Shown: one piece after another, positions 19,397 through 27,713 of the stretch
Position numbering within the stretch: the stretch's first letter is position 1
Layout: each line of letters starts with the position of its first letter
Notes under the pieces: model-generated
Told to the model about the DNA's origin: nothing
Database searches by the model: none
Seen by the model: only the letters and a program-made list of their open reading frames with translations
NCBI GenBank assembly: GCA_964418595.1
Contig: CAYQMF010000071.1
Coordinates: forward strand, 1-33,777
DNA: 33,777 nucleotides
DNA from: CAYQMF01 sp964418595
Lineage (GTDB): Bacteria > Planctomycetota > UBA1135 > UBA2386
Reading direction: 5' to 3'
Position numbers and translations under genes: made by a program

Positions 19397-19402
19397 TACC
19401 CT
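19397..19402 (+). promoter_or_regulatory. -10-like element TACCCT, probable leaderless start
   Basis: TACCCT is 7 bases upstream of the ATG at 19410 and no Shine-Dalgarno is present. It is one of several genes here with a TAnnnT box 6-10 bases before the start codon. Confidence 0.35.
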
Positions 19403-19409
19403 GCCGCGC

Positions 19410-21794
19410 ATGAACGGTCGCTTCCCCGGCCTGCTCTTGCTCGCTGGCACCGGCGCGCTGCTCGCGGCGGCGGCGATCCTGCTGCGTGCCGGTGATCGCG
19501 CGGCGGCGGTGCGGCCCGCGCCGGAAGAGATCGCGCCGACCACAGAGATCGCCACCGAGCCCGTCGCGCCCGCCCCGGTCGAGGCGCGGGCGAGCACACC
19601 GCAACGCGTGGCGGTGGCGACGGGCGACGGCGGGAACCCGTCCGCGCCCAGCGCGCCGCCTCCGGCACGGGGCACGCTGCGGGTGAGCGTGCGCTTCGCG
19701 GACGCACGTGCGGCGGCCGGCGTCCGCGTCCACGCGGTGCCCGAGTCCGCGAGCGGCCCCTGGACGCTCGGCGATCCGGTGGCGGCCGACGCGGAGGGCG
19801 TGGCCCGCTTCCAGCTCACTCCGGGTCGCTATCGCGTCGGCACATCGCTCGCCGGCGAGGGCGCCAGCATCCGCGCCAACGTGGATGCGGGCGCAACCAC
19901 GACCGTGCAGATCCTGCTGCGCCGCGGCTACACCGTGGCCGGCACGGTGGTGGACGTGCGGCAGCGACCGGTGGAGGGCGCCAGCGTCTGGTTGACCGAA
20001 CGCTGGCGCGACAGCCGCGGCGACGTCGTGGCGCGCACCGACGCGGACGGACGCTTCCGCGTCGAGGGCATCCTCGACCAGCGGCTGGTGTCGGTCACCG
20101 CACGCCGCTACGCGCCGAGCCACCAATTCCGGGTCGAAGGCCTCGACGGCGATACGCGCGAACTCGAGTTCGAGCTGCGCGACGACGGCGCCGAACTCCG
20201 TGCGCGCGTGGTCGACCCGCGCGGTCGTCCGGTCGTCAGCGCGCTGGTGCTGGTGGGGAGCGAGCGCGTCGCCTACGAGGCACGCGACGAGACCGGGCGC
20301 GGCGTCGCGGGTCCGCTGCCGCGCCTGCTGCGGGCCGACGACGAGGGCCGCTTCGCGGTAGACGGTCTGCGCGCGGGGGCGGCGCACGTGCAGGTGCGCG
20401 CCGACGGCTTCGCGCCCTTCGCGGGGGAACTGGCGGCGGTCCCCCGCGGCGGTGCCGAGCAGATCCTGTCGCTGCAGCCCGAGGCGGTCCTGTTCGGGGT
20501 CGTGCGCGACACGGACAGCCGCGCGGTGGCGGGGGGCGAGGTGTCGGCTGGCGGCGCCGACGCGTTCGCCGCGGCGAGCGCGCGCACCGACGACACCGGC
20601 GCGTACGAGCTGCGCGGTCTGCCTGGCGCGACCGTCGAGGTCGTGGCGCGCCGGCAGGGGCAGGGCGAAGCGCGCGTCCGAGTGGCCGTCGTCGCCGGCG
20701 CCCGCACCGAGTGGAACCCGCTCCTCGAGCTGCCGCGCCGCGACGCCGGCCGCACGCTCAGCGGCGTGGTGGTCGACGTCGGCGGCGCGCCGCAGACGCG
20801 GCTGCTGCTGAGCATCCGCGACGGCGCCGACACCACCGAGGCGGGGCCACAGGCCCGCACCGACGACGCCGGCGCGTTCACCGTGCAGGTGAAGTGGGAC
20901 GTCGTGCGCGTCGTGGTGCAGCGCGACGGCCCATGGCGTCGGTTCCCGTTGCTCGTGGTCGACGACGTGCGCCCGGCGGACGGGCCGGTCCGCCTCGTCG
21001 TTCCGGATCCGGCCACGGCGCTGGGCAGCATCGAGGGTCGCGTGCTGGGGCCCGATGGCAGCCCGCAACCGGCACGCCTCACCCTCTGGCACGAGCAGGC
21101 GCGCCTGTGGCGCGAGTTCGAGAGCACCGCGGAAGGCCTGCTGCGTGTCGAGGGCGTGCTGCCGGGAGACGTGCAGATGGAGGTGCGGGCCCAGGGTCAT
21201 CCGTGGGTGGTGCTGGGCACGCGCGCGGTCGCCGCCGGACAGGCGCTGCAGCTCGGCGCCATCCGTCTGCCGCAAGCGGGACGCATCAGCGGGACCTACA
21301 CGCTGCCCGCCGGCATCGAGGCCAGCGCGCTCGAGTTCACGATCTACCGCGACCGCGGTCCGGAGGGCGCGGTGATCCAGGCCGGCGAGGGACGGTTCGA
21401 GAGCGGCCCTCTGGCGCCGGCTGAGTACGAGGTGCGGATCCAGGGGCGCGGCGTGCGCACGTTCAACCGGCGCGTCACCGTCGACGTCGCGGCGATCAGC
21501 CGACTCCACGCCGATCTCGAGCGGGCGGTCGTGCGCAACATCACCGTGGTCCTCGCCGAGGGTCTGCCGCGCCCGCGCTGGGTCACGGTGCACGTGCGCG
21601 ACCGTCAGGGCGGTCTCGCCTGGCACGGTGGTCTCGGGCCTCAGGGCGCGACGGGCGTCGAGGTGTCGCTGGTGCCCGGCGCGTACACGGTCCAGCTCGC
21701 CGGCGAGGGCGGTTGCGAGGGGAACGCCCCGCTGCGGGTCGACGCGCGGGACGACGCCGAGCCGGTCCACGTCGAGTTGCGCGCGCCCCGCTGA
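19410..21794 (+). CDS. Secreted or membrane-anchored carboxypeptidase-regulatory-like repeat protein
   Basis: A 794-residue protein. An N-terminal hydrophobic helix (about 6-27) acts as an anchor or signal and is followed by a Pro/Ala/Glu/Thr-rich linker to ~85. Then come about six to seven transthyretin-like/CarboxypepD_reg beta-sandwich repeats, recognisable from phrases such as VAGTVVDVRQRPVEGASVWL, ARTDADGRFRVEGI, LRARVVDPRGRPVVSALVLV, RADDEGRFAVDGLRAG, ARTDDTGAYELRGLPG and IEGRVLGPDGSPQPARLTLW. These domains are structural or binding modules and no catalytic domain is visible. It probably forms a long rod facing the periplasm or outside. The following multihaem cytochrome gene starts 44 bases on. 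Confidence 0.85.
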   Translation: MNGRFPGLLLLAGTGALLAAAAILLRAGDRAAAVRPAPEEIAPTTEIATEPVAPAPVEARASTPQRVAVATGDGGNPSAPSAPPPARGTLRVSVRFADARAAAGVRVHAVPESASGPWTLGDPVAADAEGVARFQLTPGRYRVGTSLAGEGASIRANVDAGATTTVQILLRRGYTVAGTVVDVRQRPVEGASVWLTERWRDSRGDVVARTDADGRFRVEGILDQRLVSVTARRYAPSHQFRVEGLDGDTRELEFELRDDGAELRARVVDPRGRPVVSALVLVGSERVAYEARDETGRGVAGPLPRLLRADDEGRFAVDGLRAGAAHVQVRADGFAPFAGELAAVPRGGAEQILSLQPEAVLFGVVRDTDSRAVAGGEVSAGGADAFAAASARTDDTGAYELRGLPGATVEVVARRQGQGEARVRVAVVAGARTEWNPLLELPRRDAGRTLSGVVVDVGGAPQTRLLLSIRDGADTTEAGPQARTDDAGAFTVQVKWDVVRVVVQRDGPWRRFPLLVVDDVRPADGPVRLVVPDPATALGSIEGRVLGPDGSPQPARLTLWHEQARLWREFESTAEGLLRVEGVLPGDVQMEVRAQGHPWVVLGTRAVAAGQALQLGAIRLPQAGRISGTYTLPAGIEASALEFTIYRDRGPEGAVIQAGEGRFESGPLAPAEYEVRIQGRGVRTFNRRVTVDVAAISRLHADLERAVVRNITVVLAEGLPRPRWVTVHVRDRQGGLAWHGGLGPQGATGVEVSLVPGAYTVQLAGEGGCEGNAPLRVDARDDAEPVHVELRAPR

Positions 21795-21823
21795 GGCGCG
21801 ATGGCTCTCGCGCGGCGGGCGGC

Positions 21824-21829
21824 TACGTT
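21824..21829 (+). promoter_or_regulatory. -10-like element TACGTT upstream of cytochrome gene
   Basis: TACGTT lies 9 bases before the ATG at 21839 with no Shine-Dalgarno between, which suggests a near-leaderless transcript for the cytochrome operon. Confidence 0.35.
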
Positions 21830-21838
21830 AGCACGCCG

Positions 21839-23755
21839 ATGCCGCCCGCCGAGAGGACTACGAGTACACGCCGCCTCGCGGCCGCCGGCGCGATCGTCGC
21901 GATGCCGGTGTTGGTGATCCTCGCGCTGATGCTCGCGCACGATCCTGTCCGGCACGAGGCGACCCGCCCGCTCATCCATCGCGACGCGGGCTACGTCGGG
22001 CCGGCGCGGTGCGAGGAATGCCATCCGCAGCAGCACGCTTCGTGGCAGGCGACCTTCCACCGCAGCATGACCCAGCGACCGACGCAGGCGACCGTGCGCG
22101 GCCGCTTCGACGGGACGTGGGTGCGCCTGTTCGGCAAACAGGCGCGGCCGTTCCGCGACGGCGATCGCTTCCTCATGGACGTGCCGGGCGAGGGCGGCGC
22201 GCGGCGGGTGGCCGAGGTCGGGCTCGCGGTCGGCTCGCGGCGCTACCAGCAGTACTTCGAGCGCGAAGGCGACGCAGCCGGCGGCCGCTTCAAACGCCTG
22301 CCGCTGCTGTGGCACATCGAGGCGGAGCGCTGGATGCACCTCAACGGCGTGTTCCTCGAACCCGACGGCGACGACTGGGATCGCCACGCCAGCGTGTGGA
22401 ACGAGAACTGCATCTTCTGCCACAACACCGCGCCGCAGCCGGGCAAGCTGGTGCAGCCGCCGCCGGGCGTCGCCGATCCCAAGCTGTTCGATTCGCGGGT
22501 CGCGGAGCTGGGCATCGCCTGCGAGGCGTGCCACGGCCCGGGCGACGGGCACGCGGCGCGGCACCGCAACCCGATCCGGCGCTACGCGGCGCACTTCGCC
22601 GGCGGTGACGCCGACGACATCGTCGACCCTGCCCGCCTCGATCACGAGCGCAGCACTGCGCTGTGCGGGCAGTGCCACGGCCAGCGGCTGCCCAAGCCCC
22701 TGGCGCGGGTCAACGCCTGGCTGGTGAGCGGGCCGACCTTCAAGCCCGGCAACCTGCTGGCGGAGCACGTCACCCCGGTGGCCCGCGACACGCCTTCGGT
22801 CGACCCGCGCAACGCCGATCTGTTCCGCGACCGCTTCTGGGGCGACGGCACCGCGCGCCTCACCGCGTACGAGTTCCAGGGCACCACGCTGTCGCCGTGC
22901 TTCGAGCGCGGCAAGCTGAGCTGCAACTCGTGCCACGTGATGCACGGCGGCGACCCGCGCGGGATGGTGGAGCCGCACATGCGCGGCGACGCGGCGTGTA
23001 CGCAGTGCCACGAAGACATCGGCAGGGACGTCGCGGCGCACACCGGGCACGGTCGCGACAGCCCGGGCTCGCGCTGCCTCGACTGCCACATGCCCAAGAT
23101 CGTGTACGGGATCCTCGGCGTGCACCGCAGCCACCGCATCGAGATCCCGGATCCGGCGCGCGACGGCGAGACCGGGCGCCCGCACGCCTGCACCCTGTGC
23201 CACGCCGACCAGACGCTGGCGTGGTCGGCGCAGCAGATGAACGTCATGTGGCCGCCGACGCCGCAGCGGCCGGAGCCACGCTACCGCGCGCCCGCGCACC
23301 GCGTCGATGGCGCGCCGCTGGACCTGCCCGACGCCAGCGCCTCGCTCCTGTGCGGCGATCCCGTGCAGCGTGCGGTGTACGCGCATGCGCTGGGTCAACC
23401 GGGCGTGACCGTGACGCCCGGGCAGGGCGCGCACCTGCGCGTGCACCTGATCGCGACCCTGTTCGACGCCTACCCCAGCGTGCGCTGGTTCGCGGCGCGC
23501 TCGCTCGTGAACCTCGAGCGTGCGAGCGGCGGTGAACTCCTGGCGGCGGCGCGCGCCTTCGACCACACCGCCGAGCGCGAGCAGCGCGAGGTGCAGGGCC
23601 ACGCCATGTTCGCGACGTTCGCGGCGACGGCGGGGGCGCGCTTCGATCCGCAGCGGCGCGGACCGTATGTCCTGCCCGACTTCCGCCCCGACCTGCCGCG
23701 CCTCGTCCATCTGTTCCACCTGCAGAGCCAGCGCGCGATCTCGATCGGCGAGTGA
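21839..23755 (+). CDS. Eight-haem c-type cytochrome with C-terminal HEAT-like region
   Basis: A 638-residue protein. An N-terminal hydrophobic anchor (about 13-33) is followed by eight CxxCH haem motifs: CEECH (58), CIFCH (191), CEACH (228), CGQCH (276), CNSCH (362), CTQCH (387), CLDCH (413) and CTLCH (451). Spacing and the YVGPARCEECHPQQHASWQ opening match the cytochrome c554/doxorubicin-domain type of multihaem protein. Residues ~490-600 look like alpha-helical HEAT or TPR-like repeats (LIATLFDAYPSVRWFAARSL). The protein probably moves electrons in the periplasm or performs a redox reaction. No CxxCK site is seen, so it is not a classical NrfA-like catalytic haem. The next gene starts 6 bases downstream. 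Confidence 0.92.
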   Translation: MPPAERTTSTRRLAAAGAIVAMPVLVILALMLAHDPVRHEATRPLIHRDAGYVGPARCEECHPQQHASWQATFHRSMTQRPTQATVRGRFDGTWVRLFGKQARPFRDGDRFLMDVPGEGGARRVAEVGLAVGSRRYQQYFEREGDAAGGRFKRLPLLWHIEAERWMHLNGVFLEPDGDDWDRHASVWNENCIFCHNTAPQPGKLVQPPPGVADPKLFDSRVAELGIACEACHGPGDGHAARHRNPIRRYAAHFAGGDADDIVDPARLDHERSTALCGQCHGQRLPKPLARVNAWLVSGPTFKPGNLLAEHVTPVARDTPSVDPRNADLFRDRFWGDGTARLTAYEFQGTTLSPCFERGKLSCNSCHVMHGGDPRGMVEPHMRGDAACTQCHEDIGRDVAAHTGHGRDSPGSRCLDCHMPKIVYGILGVHRSHRIEIPDPARDGETGRPHACTLCHADQTLAWSAQQMNVMWPPTPQRPEPRYRAPAHRVDGAPLDLPDASASLLCGDPVQRAVYAHALGQPGVTVTPGQGAHLRVHLIATLFDAYPSVRWFAARSLVNLERASGGELLAAARAFDHTAEREQREVQGHAMFATFAATAGARFDPQRRGPYVLPDFRPDLPRLVHLFHLQSQRAISIGE

Positions 23756-23761
23756 CCGACC

Positions 23762-24190
23762 ATGCGTGACGACACGACCTCCCGCACCTTCGCCCTCGGG
23801 CTGTGGATGCTGTGCATCTCCGTGCCGCTCGGCCTGACCCTCGAGGCGCTGCACGCGTTCAAGGTGCCGGTGTACCTGGGCAGTCCGCTGCGGCGTGAGC
23901 TGTGGACGCTGGCCCACGCGCACGCCAACCTGCTGGGGCTGCTGTGCCTGGTGCTCGCGCACACGGCGGAGCGTTGGGCGGTCGACGCAGACCACCGCCG
24001 GCGCGTGTTGCGCGACGTCGCGATCGGCGCACTGACCATGCCGGTCGGGTTCTTCGCCGGCGGGATCCTCGCGTACGAAGGCGACCCGTCGCTGGGCATC
24101 CTGCTGGTGCCGGTCGGCGGGCTGTTCCTGCTGTGGGGTCTGTTGCGTGCCCTGCTCCGTCTGCCGCGGGTGAGGGTCGAGCGTGACTGA
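23762..24190 (+). CDS. Four-helix membrane protein, possibly haem-linked
   Basis: A 142-residue protein with four predicted membrane helices (about 10-28, 44-66, 86-104 and 110-130). The second contains LWTLAHAHANLLGLLCLVLAH, an in-membrane cluster of three His that could ligate haem or metal. It sits 6 bases after the eight-haem cytochrome gene, so it may be the quinone-facing or electron-entry partner of that cytochrome. That is inference from context. I cannot name the family. Its end overlaps the next start by 8 bases. Confidence 0.78.
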   Translation: MRDDTTSRTFALGLWMLCISVPLGLTLEALHAFKVPVYLGSPLRRELWTLAHAHANLLGLLCLVLAHTAERWAVDADHRRRVLRDVAIGALTMPVGFFAGGILAYEGDPSLGILLVPVGGLFLLWGLLRALLRLPRVRVERD

Positions 24191-24734
24191 GCCTTCGTTC
24201 CCGCCGCCTGCCGATCCGGGCGCGACCGATGCGACCGCGGCCCCACCGGCCACGCTCACGCTGCGTCTCGACCGCCGCGTCGTGCCCTACTGGTGGTTCT
24301 CGGGCGTCACCAGCACGGTGATCCTCGCTGCGCTCCTGACCGGCGCCGGGTTCGTGTTCCGCCGCGAACTCGTCGCGCGCGACGCCTGGGACACGGCGCT
24401 GTGGACCGCCACCGCGCTGCTGTCCCTTCGCCTCGCCTGGGCGTTGGTCGCCCCGCCGTGGTCCTGGCACCGCTGGCGCTGGGGGCTCGACCCGGAGCTG
24501 CTCCTCCTGCAGTGGGGGATCATCTCGCACCACGAGCGCGCGATCCCGATCTCGCGCCTGCAACACGTCGACCTCACCCGCGGCCCGATCGAGCGGCTGT
24601 TCGGCCTCACCACGCTGGTGGTGCACACCGCCGGCACGGAGGCGTCGTCGTTCCGGCTGCCGGGGCTGGCCGACGCCGACGCGCGCGGCGTGCGCGACAG
24701 GATCCTGGCGGCGCGCGGCGATGACATCGTCTGA
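24183..24734 (+). CDS. YdbS-like bacterial PH-domain membrane protein
   Basis: A 183-residue protein with GTG start, overlapping the previous gene by 8 bases. Two membrane helices (about 37-56 and 70-88) precede one bacterial PH domain (bPH2/DUF304), seen in WRWGLDPELLLLQWGIISHH, AIPISRLQHVDLTRGPIERL and FGLTTLVVHTAG. In Bacillus, YdbS and YdbT are neighbouring genes; here too the next gene is the multi-domain partner. Function unknown, perhaps envelope stress or lipid-related. Confidence 0.88.
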   Translation: MTEPSFPPPADPGATDATAAPPATLTLRLDRRVVPYWWFSGVTSTVILAALLTGAGFVFRRELVARDAWDTALWTATALLSLRLAWALVAPPWSWHRWRWGLDPELLLLQWGIISHHERAIPISRLQHVDLTRGPIERLFGLTTLVVHTAGTEASSFRLPGLADADARGVRDRILAARGDDIV

Positions 24735-26214
24735 CGCCACGCCCGTCGCCGGCGCCGCGGCGCGCGACCTCGTCGCCGGGCACCTGCACCCGGGGATGCT
24801 CTTCCTCCGCTTCCTCGACGCGGTGCGCGGCAGCATCGTGCTCGCGCTGATCGCCCTGGTCAGCCAGTCGCTGTGGCTCGGCGGGCTCGTGGTGATGATG
24901 TTCGTGCTGACGCTGACCTACGCGTTGGCGCGCTTCCTCACCTTCCGCTATCGCCTCACGGCCGACGAGCTGATCACCAGCGAGGGGATCCTGCACCGGC
25001 AGGAGCGGCGCATCCCGATCAACCGGATCCAGGACCTGAGCTTCGAGCAGTCGATCCTGCGCCGGATGCTGGGCCTCGTGGTGGTCTCGGTGGAGACGGC
25101 GTCGGGGCAGGGCACGGAGGCGCGCCTCGACTCGCTGGGTCGCCGCGAGGCAGGCCTGCTGCGCGAAGCCTTGCTGCAGCAGCGCGCGCTGCTCACCGGC
25201 GTGACAGTCGCCGCGACCGCGCCGAGCGAGTACGTGCTCTACCGCGCCGGCGTGGGCGAGCTGGTGCTGCGCGGGCTCACCAACAACCGGCTGGGGGTGA
25301 TCCTCGCGACGCTGATCGGCGTGTGGGAGCTGCTCCGCGAAGTCGGGCTCGACCAGTCGCTGATCGGCGCGACCGTCGAACGCCTCGCGGGCCTCGGCCC
25401 GATCCCCATGGTGCTCGCGCTCCTCGCGCTGCTCGTGGGTGCGCTGCTCGCCGGGTGGCTCGTGTCCGTGCTCACCAGCATCCTGCTGTACTTCCGGTTC
25501 ACGCTCACCCAGCGCGACGACGTGTTCCAGCGGCGCTACGGCCTGATCACCACGCACATCCGCTCGCTGCCGCGGCGGAAGGTCCAGCGCGTGCTCGTCG
25601 AGCAGAGCCTGCTGCGGCGGTTGCTGAACCTCGCCACCGTGCGTGCCGACTCGGCGGGCTCCGCCGGCGACCAGACCCAGGAACGCAGCGCCGGCGGCCC
25701 CAACGTCGTCGTACCACTCACGCGGCCGGCGGTGATCGCCCCGCTCCTGCCGCTGCTCCTGCCGGGCCTCGAACGGGAGCAGCCCGTCTTCCAGCGCGCG
25801 CCGCGCGCCGTGCTCGTGCGCACGACGATCGCGGGCGTGCTGCAGGCGGCGTTGTTCGGGGGTCTCGGCTGGATCTGGTTCGGCCCTTGGGCGCTGGTGG
25901 CCTTGATGGCGATCCCGCTGGGCTGGGTCCAGGGCGTGTTGCTCCTGCGCAACCTCGCCTTCGCGCTGGGCGAGGAACACGTGGTCCTCCGCTGGGGCAT
26001 GGTCGGTCGCTACCAGGCCTTCGTGCCCCTGCGCAAGGTGCAGGGCGTCACGGTCGACGCGGGGCCGATCGAGCGCCTGCTGGGGCTCGGCCGGCTCACG
26101 CTCTGGGTCGCCGGCGGCTCGCCGTCGACCATGCACGACATGCCGCTCGCGTACGTGCGTGGCGTGAAGGAACAGATCGCGCGGCGCGCGGCGCGCTGGA
26201 AGTTCGTGTGGTAG
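24721..26214 (+). CDS. YdbT-like protein with three bacterial PH domains
   Basis: A 497-residue protein overlapping the previous gene by 14 bases. It consists of three helical-hairpin plus bPH2 units: YRLTADELITSEGILHRQER with IPINRIQDLSFEQSILRRML; FTLTQRDDVFQRRYGLITTH with SLPRRKVQRVLVEQSLLRRL; and FALGEEHVVLRWGMVGRYQA with VPLRKVQGVTVDAGPIERLL. This is the usual architecture of YdbT. With the single-domain partner it likely forms a membrane complex. Function not established. Confidence 0.9.
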   Translation: MTSSDATPVAGAAARDLVAGHLHPGMLFLRFLDAVRGSIVLALIALVSQSLWLGGLVVMMFVLTLTYALARFLTFRYRLTADELITSEGILHRQERRIPINRIQDLSFEQSILRRMLGLVVVSVETASGQGTEARLDSLGRREAGLLREALLQQRALLTGVTVAATAPSEYVLYRAGVGELVLRGLTNNRLGVILATLIGVWELLREVGLDQSLIGATVERLAGLGPIPMVLALLALLVGALLAGWLVSVLTSILLYFRFTLTQRDDVFQRRYGLITTHIRSLPRRKVQRVLVEQSLLRRLLNLATVRADSAGSAGDQTQERSAGGPNVVVPLTRPAVIAPLLPLLLPGLEREQPVFQRAPRAVLVRTTIAGVLQAALFGGLGWIWFGPWALVALMAIPLGWVQGVLLLRNLAFALGEEHVVLRWGMVGRYQAFVPLRKVQGVTVDAGPIERLLGLGRLTLWVAGGSPSTMHDMPLAYVRGVKEQIARRAARWKFVW

Positions 26215-26233
26215 CGGCGCGAGTCCCGCCGCT
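26213..26233. terminator. Bidirectional hairpin between convergent stops
   Basis: AGCGGCG (26213-26219) pairs with CGCCGCT (26227-26233) around a 7-base loop. It occupies exactly the gap between the YdbT-like stop (26214) and the convergent metalloprotease stop (26234). Confidence 0.5.
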
Positions 26234-27679
26234 TCACCTGGTGCGGAAGGTGACGTGCACCGGCCGCAGCGCCACGCCCTGCGCGCTCTGGAACGCCACG
26301 AAGCGGCCGCGGTTGAGCCAAAGGTCGTAGTCCCACGCGGGCTTCAGCCGCACCGGGATGGTGAGGACGGTGCGCGTTTCGTCGTACGACGGCGCGCCGG
26401 TGCTCTCGGGGAAGGCCGGCCCGCCGCCGACCACCGACCAGGCGCGATCGCGCATCGGGCGGTCGAAGGTCACCACGATCGCGGTCGTGGTCGGATCGAC
26501 GTCGCGGCTGCCGATCGCCGGCACGATGCTCACCACCTTCGGCGTGCTGGCGAGTTGCGCCGTCACGCGCGCCGGCTGTTCGGCGAAGAGCGCGACGACC
26601 CTCGGCATGAAGTCCGCCAGCGCCGGGTGCTCGGTGCGGGTCGCCTCGTACGTGGCCAGCAGGTCAGCGAGCCCTTCGATCCAGAGGAAGTCGTTGCGGC
26701 GCTGCACCTCGATCTCCATGCGCGCGGCGCGCTCGCCGCGGGTGGCGGCGAGGTAGCGCACGACGCAGGCGCGCACCAGCGACTCGCGCAGCATGGTCTC
26801 CCAGTTCCCGTACGCCTGCGCCCGCATGCTCGGCTCGACGTGCGGCCACAGCGCCTCGCCCGCCGGTCGCAACTCGTCGCGCCGGGCGTCGATCAGGTGG
26901 TTGCAGTACGAGTGGCAGAACTCGTGCACGATGGTGGAGACGACCGACTCGTCGAACGTGGGGGCGCCGTCGGCGTCGACCAGCCACACGCCGAGGACGG
27001 AGTACAGCGTCTCGTTCCCCGCGGCGTCGCGCGCCCGCGGCCCGTAGTTGGCGCCGCCGTTGAGCATGCCCAGGCTCAGGCGGAAGGTGGCCTGCGGCCG
27101 CGCGCCGAAGAACGCGTCGAACCAGGCGAGCTTCGTGTGCTCGGCGAGGAGGTCGCTCACGCGTGCGCAGGCGGCGGCGTGGAACGCAGCTTGCGCGGAG
27201 ACGAACCCCGCGAAGTCCGTGACCTTGGCGAAGGCATCGAGGTCGGCGAGGAACGCCTCGGCGTCGGCCCTGGTCCAGCGTGCATCGAGGGCCTCCGGCC
27301 ACGGATCGAGGGGGGTGGCGAAGCGGAACGCGCCGTCGACCTGCGTGAGGTGTACGGCGAACGACATCGGCGCGTCGTAGGACACGCCGCGCGTGCGCCG
27401 CAGGGCGCGCGCCCGTTGCACGACCGCGTGGTCGGCGTGCGCGCCGAAGTGGGCGTCGGCAGCGGCGGCGTAGGCCGTGAGCTTGGGCTGCCGGTACTCC
27501 GGGTGGCCCGCGAGGCGAAACACGATGCTCAGCAGCTCGGTGCGCGGATCGACGGCGACGTCGATCGTGCGCGCCGCGCGGTCCTGGGCGGGAACGGCGA
27601 GCGCGAGCAGGAGCCCGAACGCGGCTCCCGCACGCGCGCGCCGCGCGGTGGTGGTCCTCGCGACGAGTCGGTGCTGCAT
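26234..27679 (-). CDS. DUF4932-like secreted zinc protease with C-terminal Ig-like domain
   Basis: A 481-residue exported protein; the signal peptide ends LALAVPAQ. Residues ~35-375 form a DUF4932-type domain with IDVAVDPRTELLSIVFRLAG at the start and the zincin motif VHEFCHSYCN (HExxH at 252-256) preceded by FDESVVSTI. Further acidic residues downstream (WIEGLADLLATYEATR) may supply the third ligand. The last ~100 residues (PKVVSIVPAIGSRDVDPTTT, IVVTFDRPM) form a Big_5/SbsA-type Ig-like domain. The role is probably extracellular peptide or glycan-peptide hydrolysis, but activity of the family is uncertain. A TACCAT box lies 6 bases upstream of the ATG. Confidence 0.85.
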   Translation of the reverse strand: MQHRLVARTTTARRARAGAAFGLLLALAVPAQDRAARTIDVAVDPRTELLSIVFRLAGHPEYRQPKLTAYAAAADAHFGAHADHAVVQRARALRRTRGVSYDAPMSFAVHLTQVDGAFRFATPLDPWPEALDARWTRADAEAFLADLDAFAKVTDFAGFVSAQAAFHAAACARVSDLLAEHTKLAWFDAFFGARPQATFRLSLGMLNGGANYGPRARDAAGNETLYSVLGVWLVDADGAPTFDESVVSTIVHEFCHSYCNHLIDARRDELRPAGEALWPHVEPSMRAQAYGNWETMLRESLVRACVVRYLAATRGERAARMEIEVQRRNDFLWIEGLADLLATYEATRTEHPALADFMPRVVALFAEQPARVTAQLASTPKVVSIVPAIGSRDVDPTTTAIVVTFDRPMRDRAWSVVGGGPAFPESTGAPSYDETRTVLTIPVRLKPAWDYDLWLNRGRFVAFQSAQGVALRPVHVTFRTR

Positions 27680-27685
27680 CGGCGC

Positions 27686-27691
27686 ATGGTA
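27686..27691 (-). promoter_or_regulatory. -10-like element TACCAT, probable leaderless start
   Basis: On the - strand TACCAT lies 6 bases before the ATG at 27679. It would allow the protease to be transcribed separately from argJ, whose stop is only 34 bases upstream. Confidence 0.35.
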
Positions 27692-27713
27692 GCCACGCCG
27701 ACCGACGGCGACC

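Noticed and set aside
19344..21770. 808-codon antisense frame over the carboxypeptidase-regulatory-like gene
   Set aside because: No recognisable motif; the + strand repeats are convincing.
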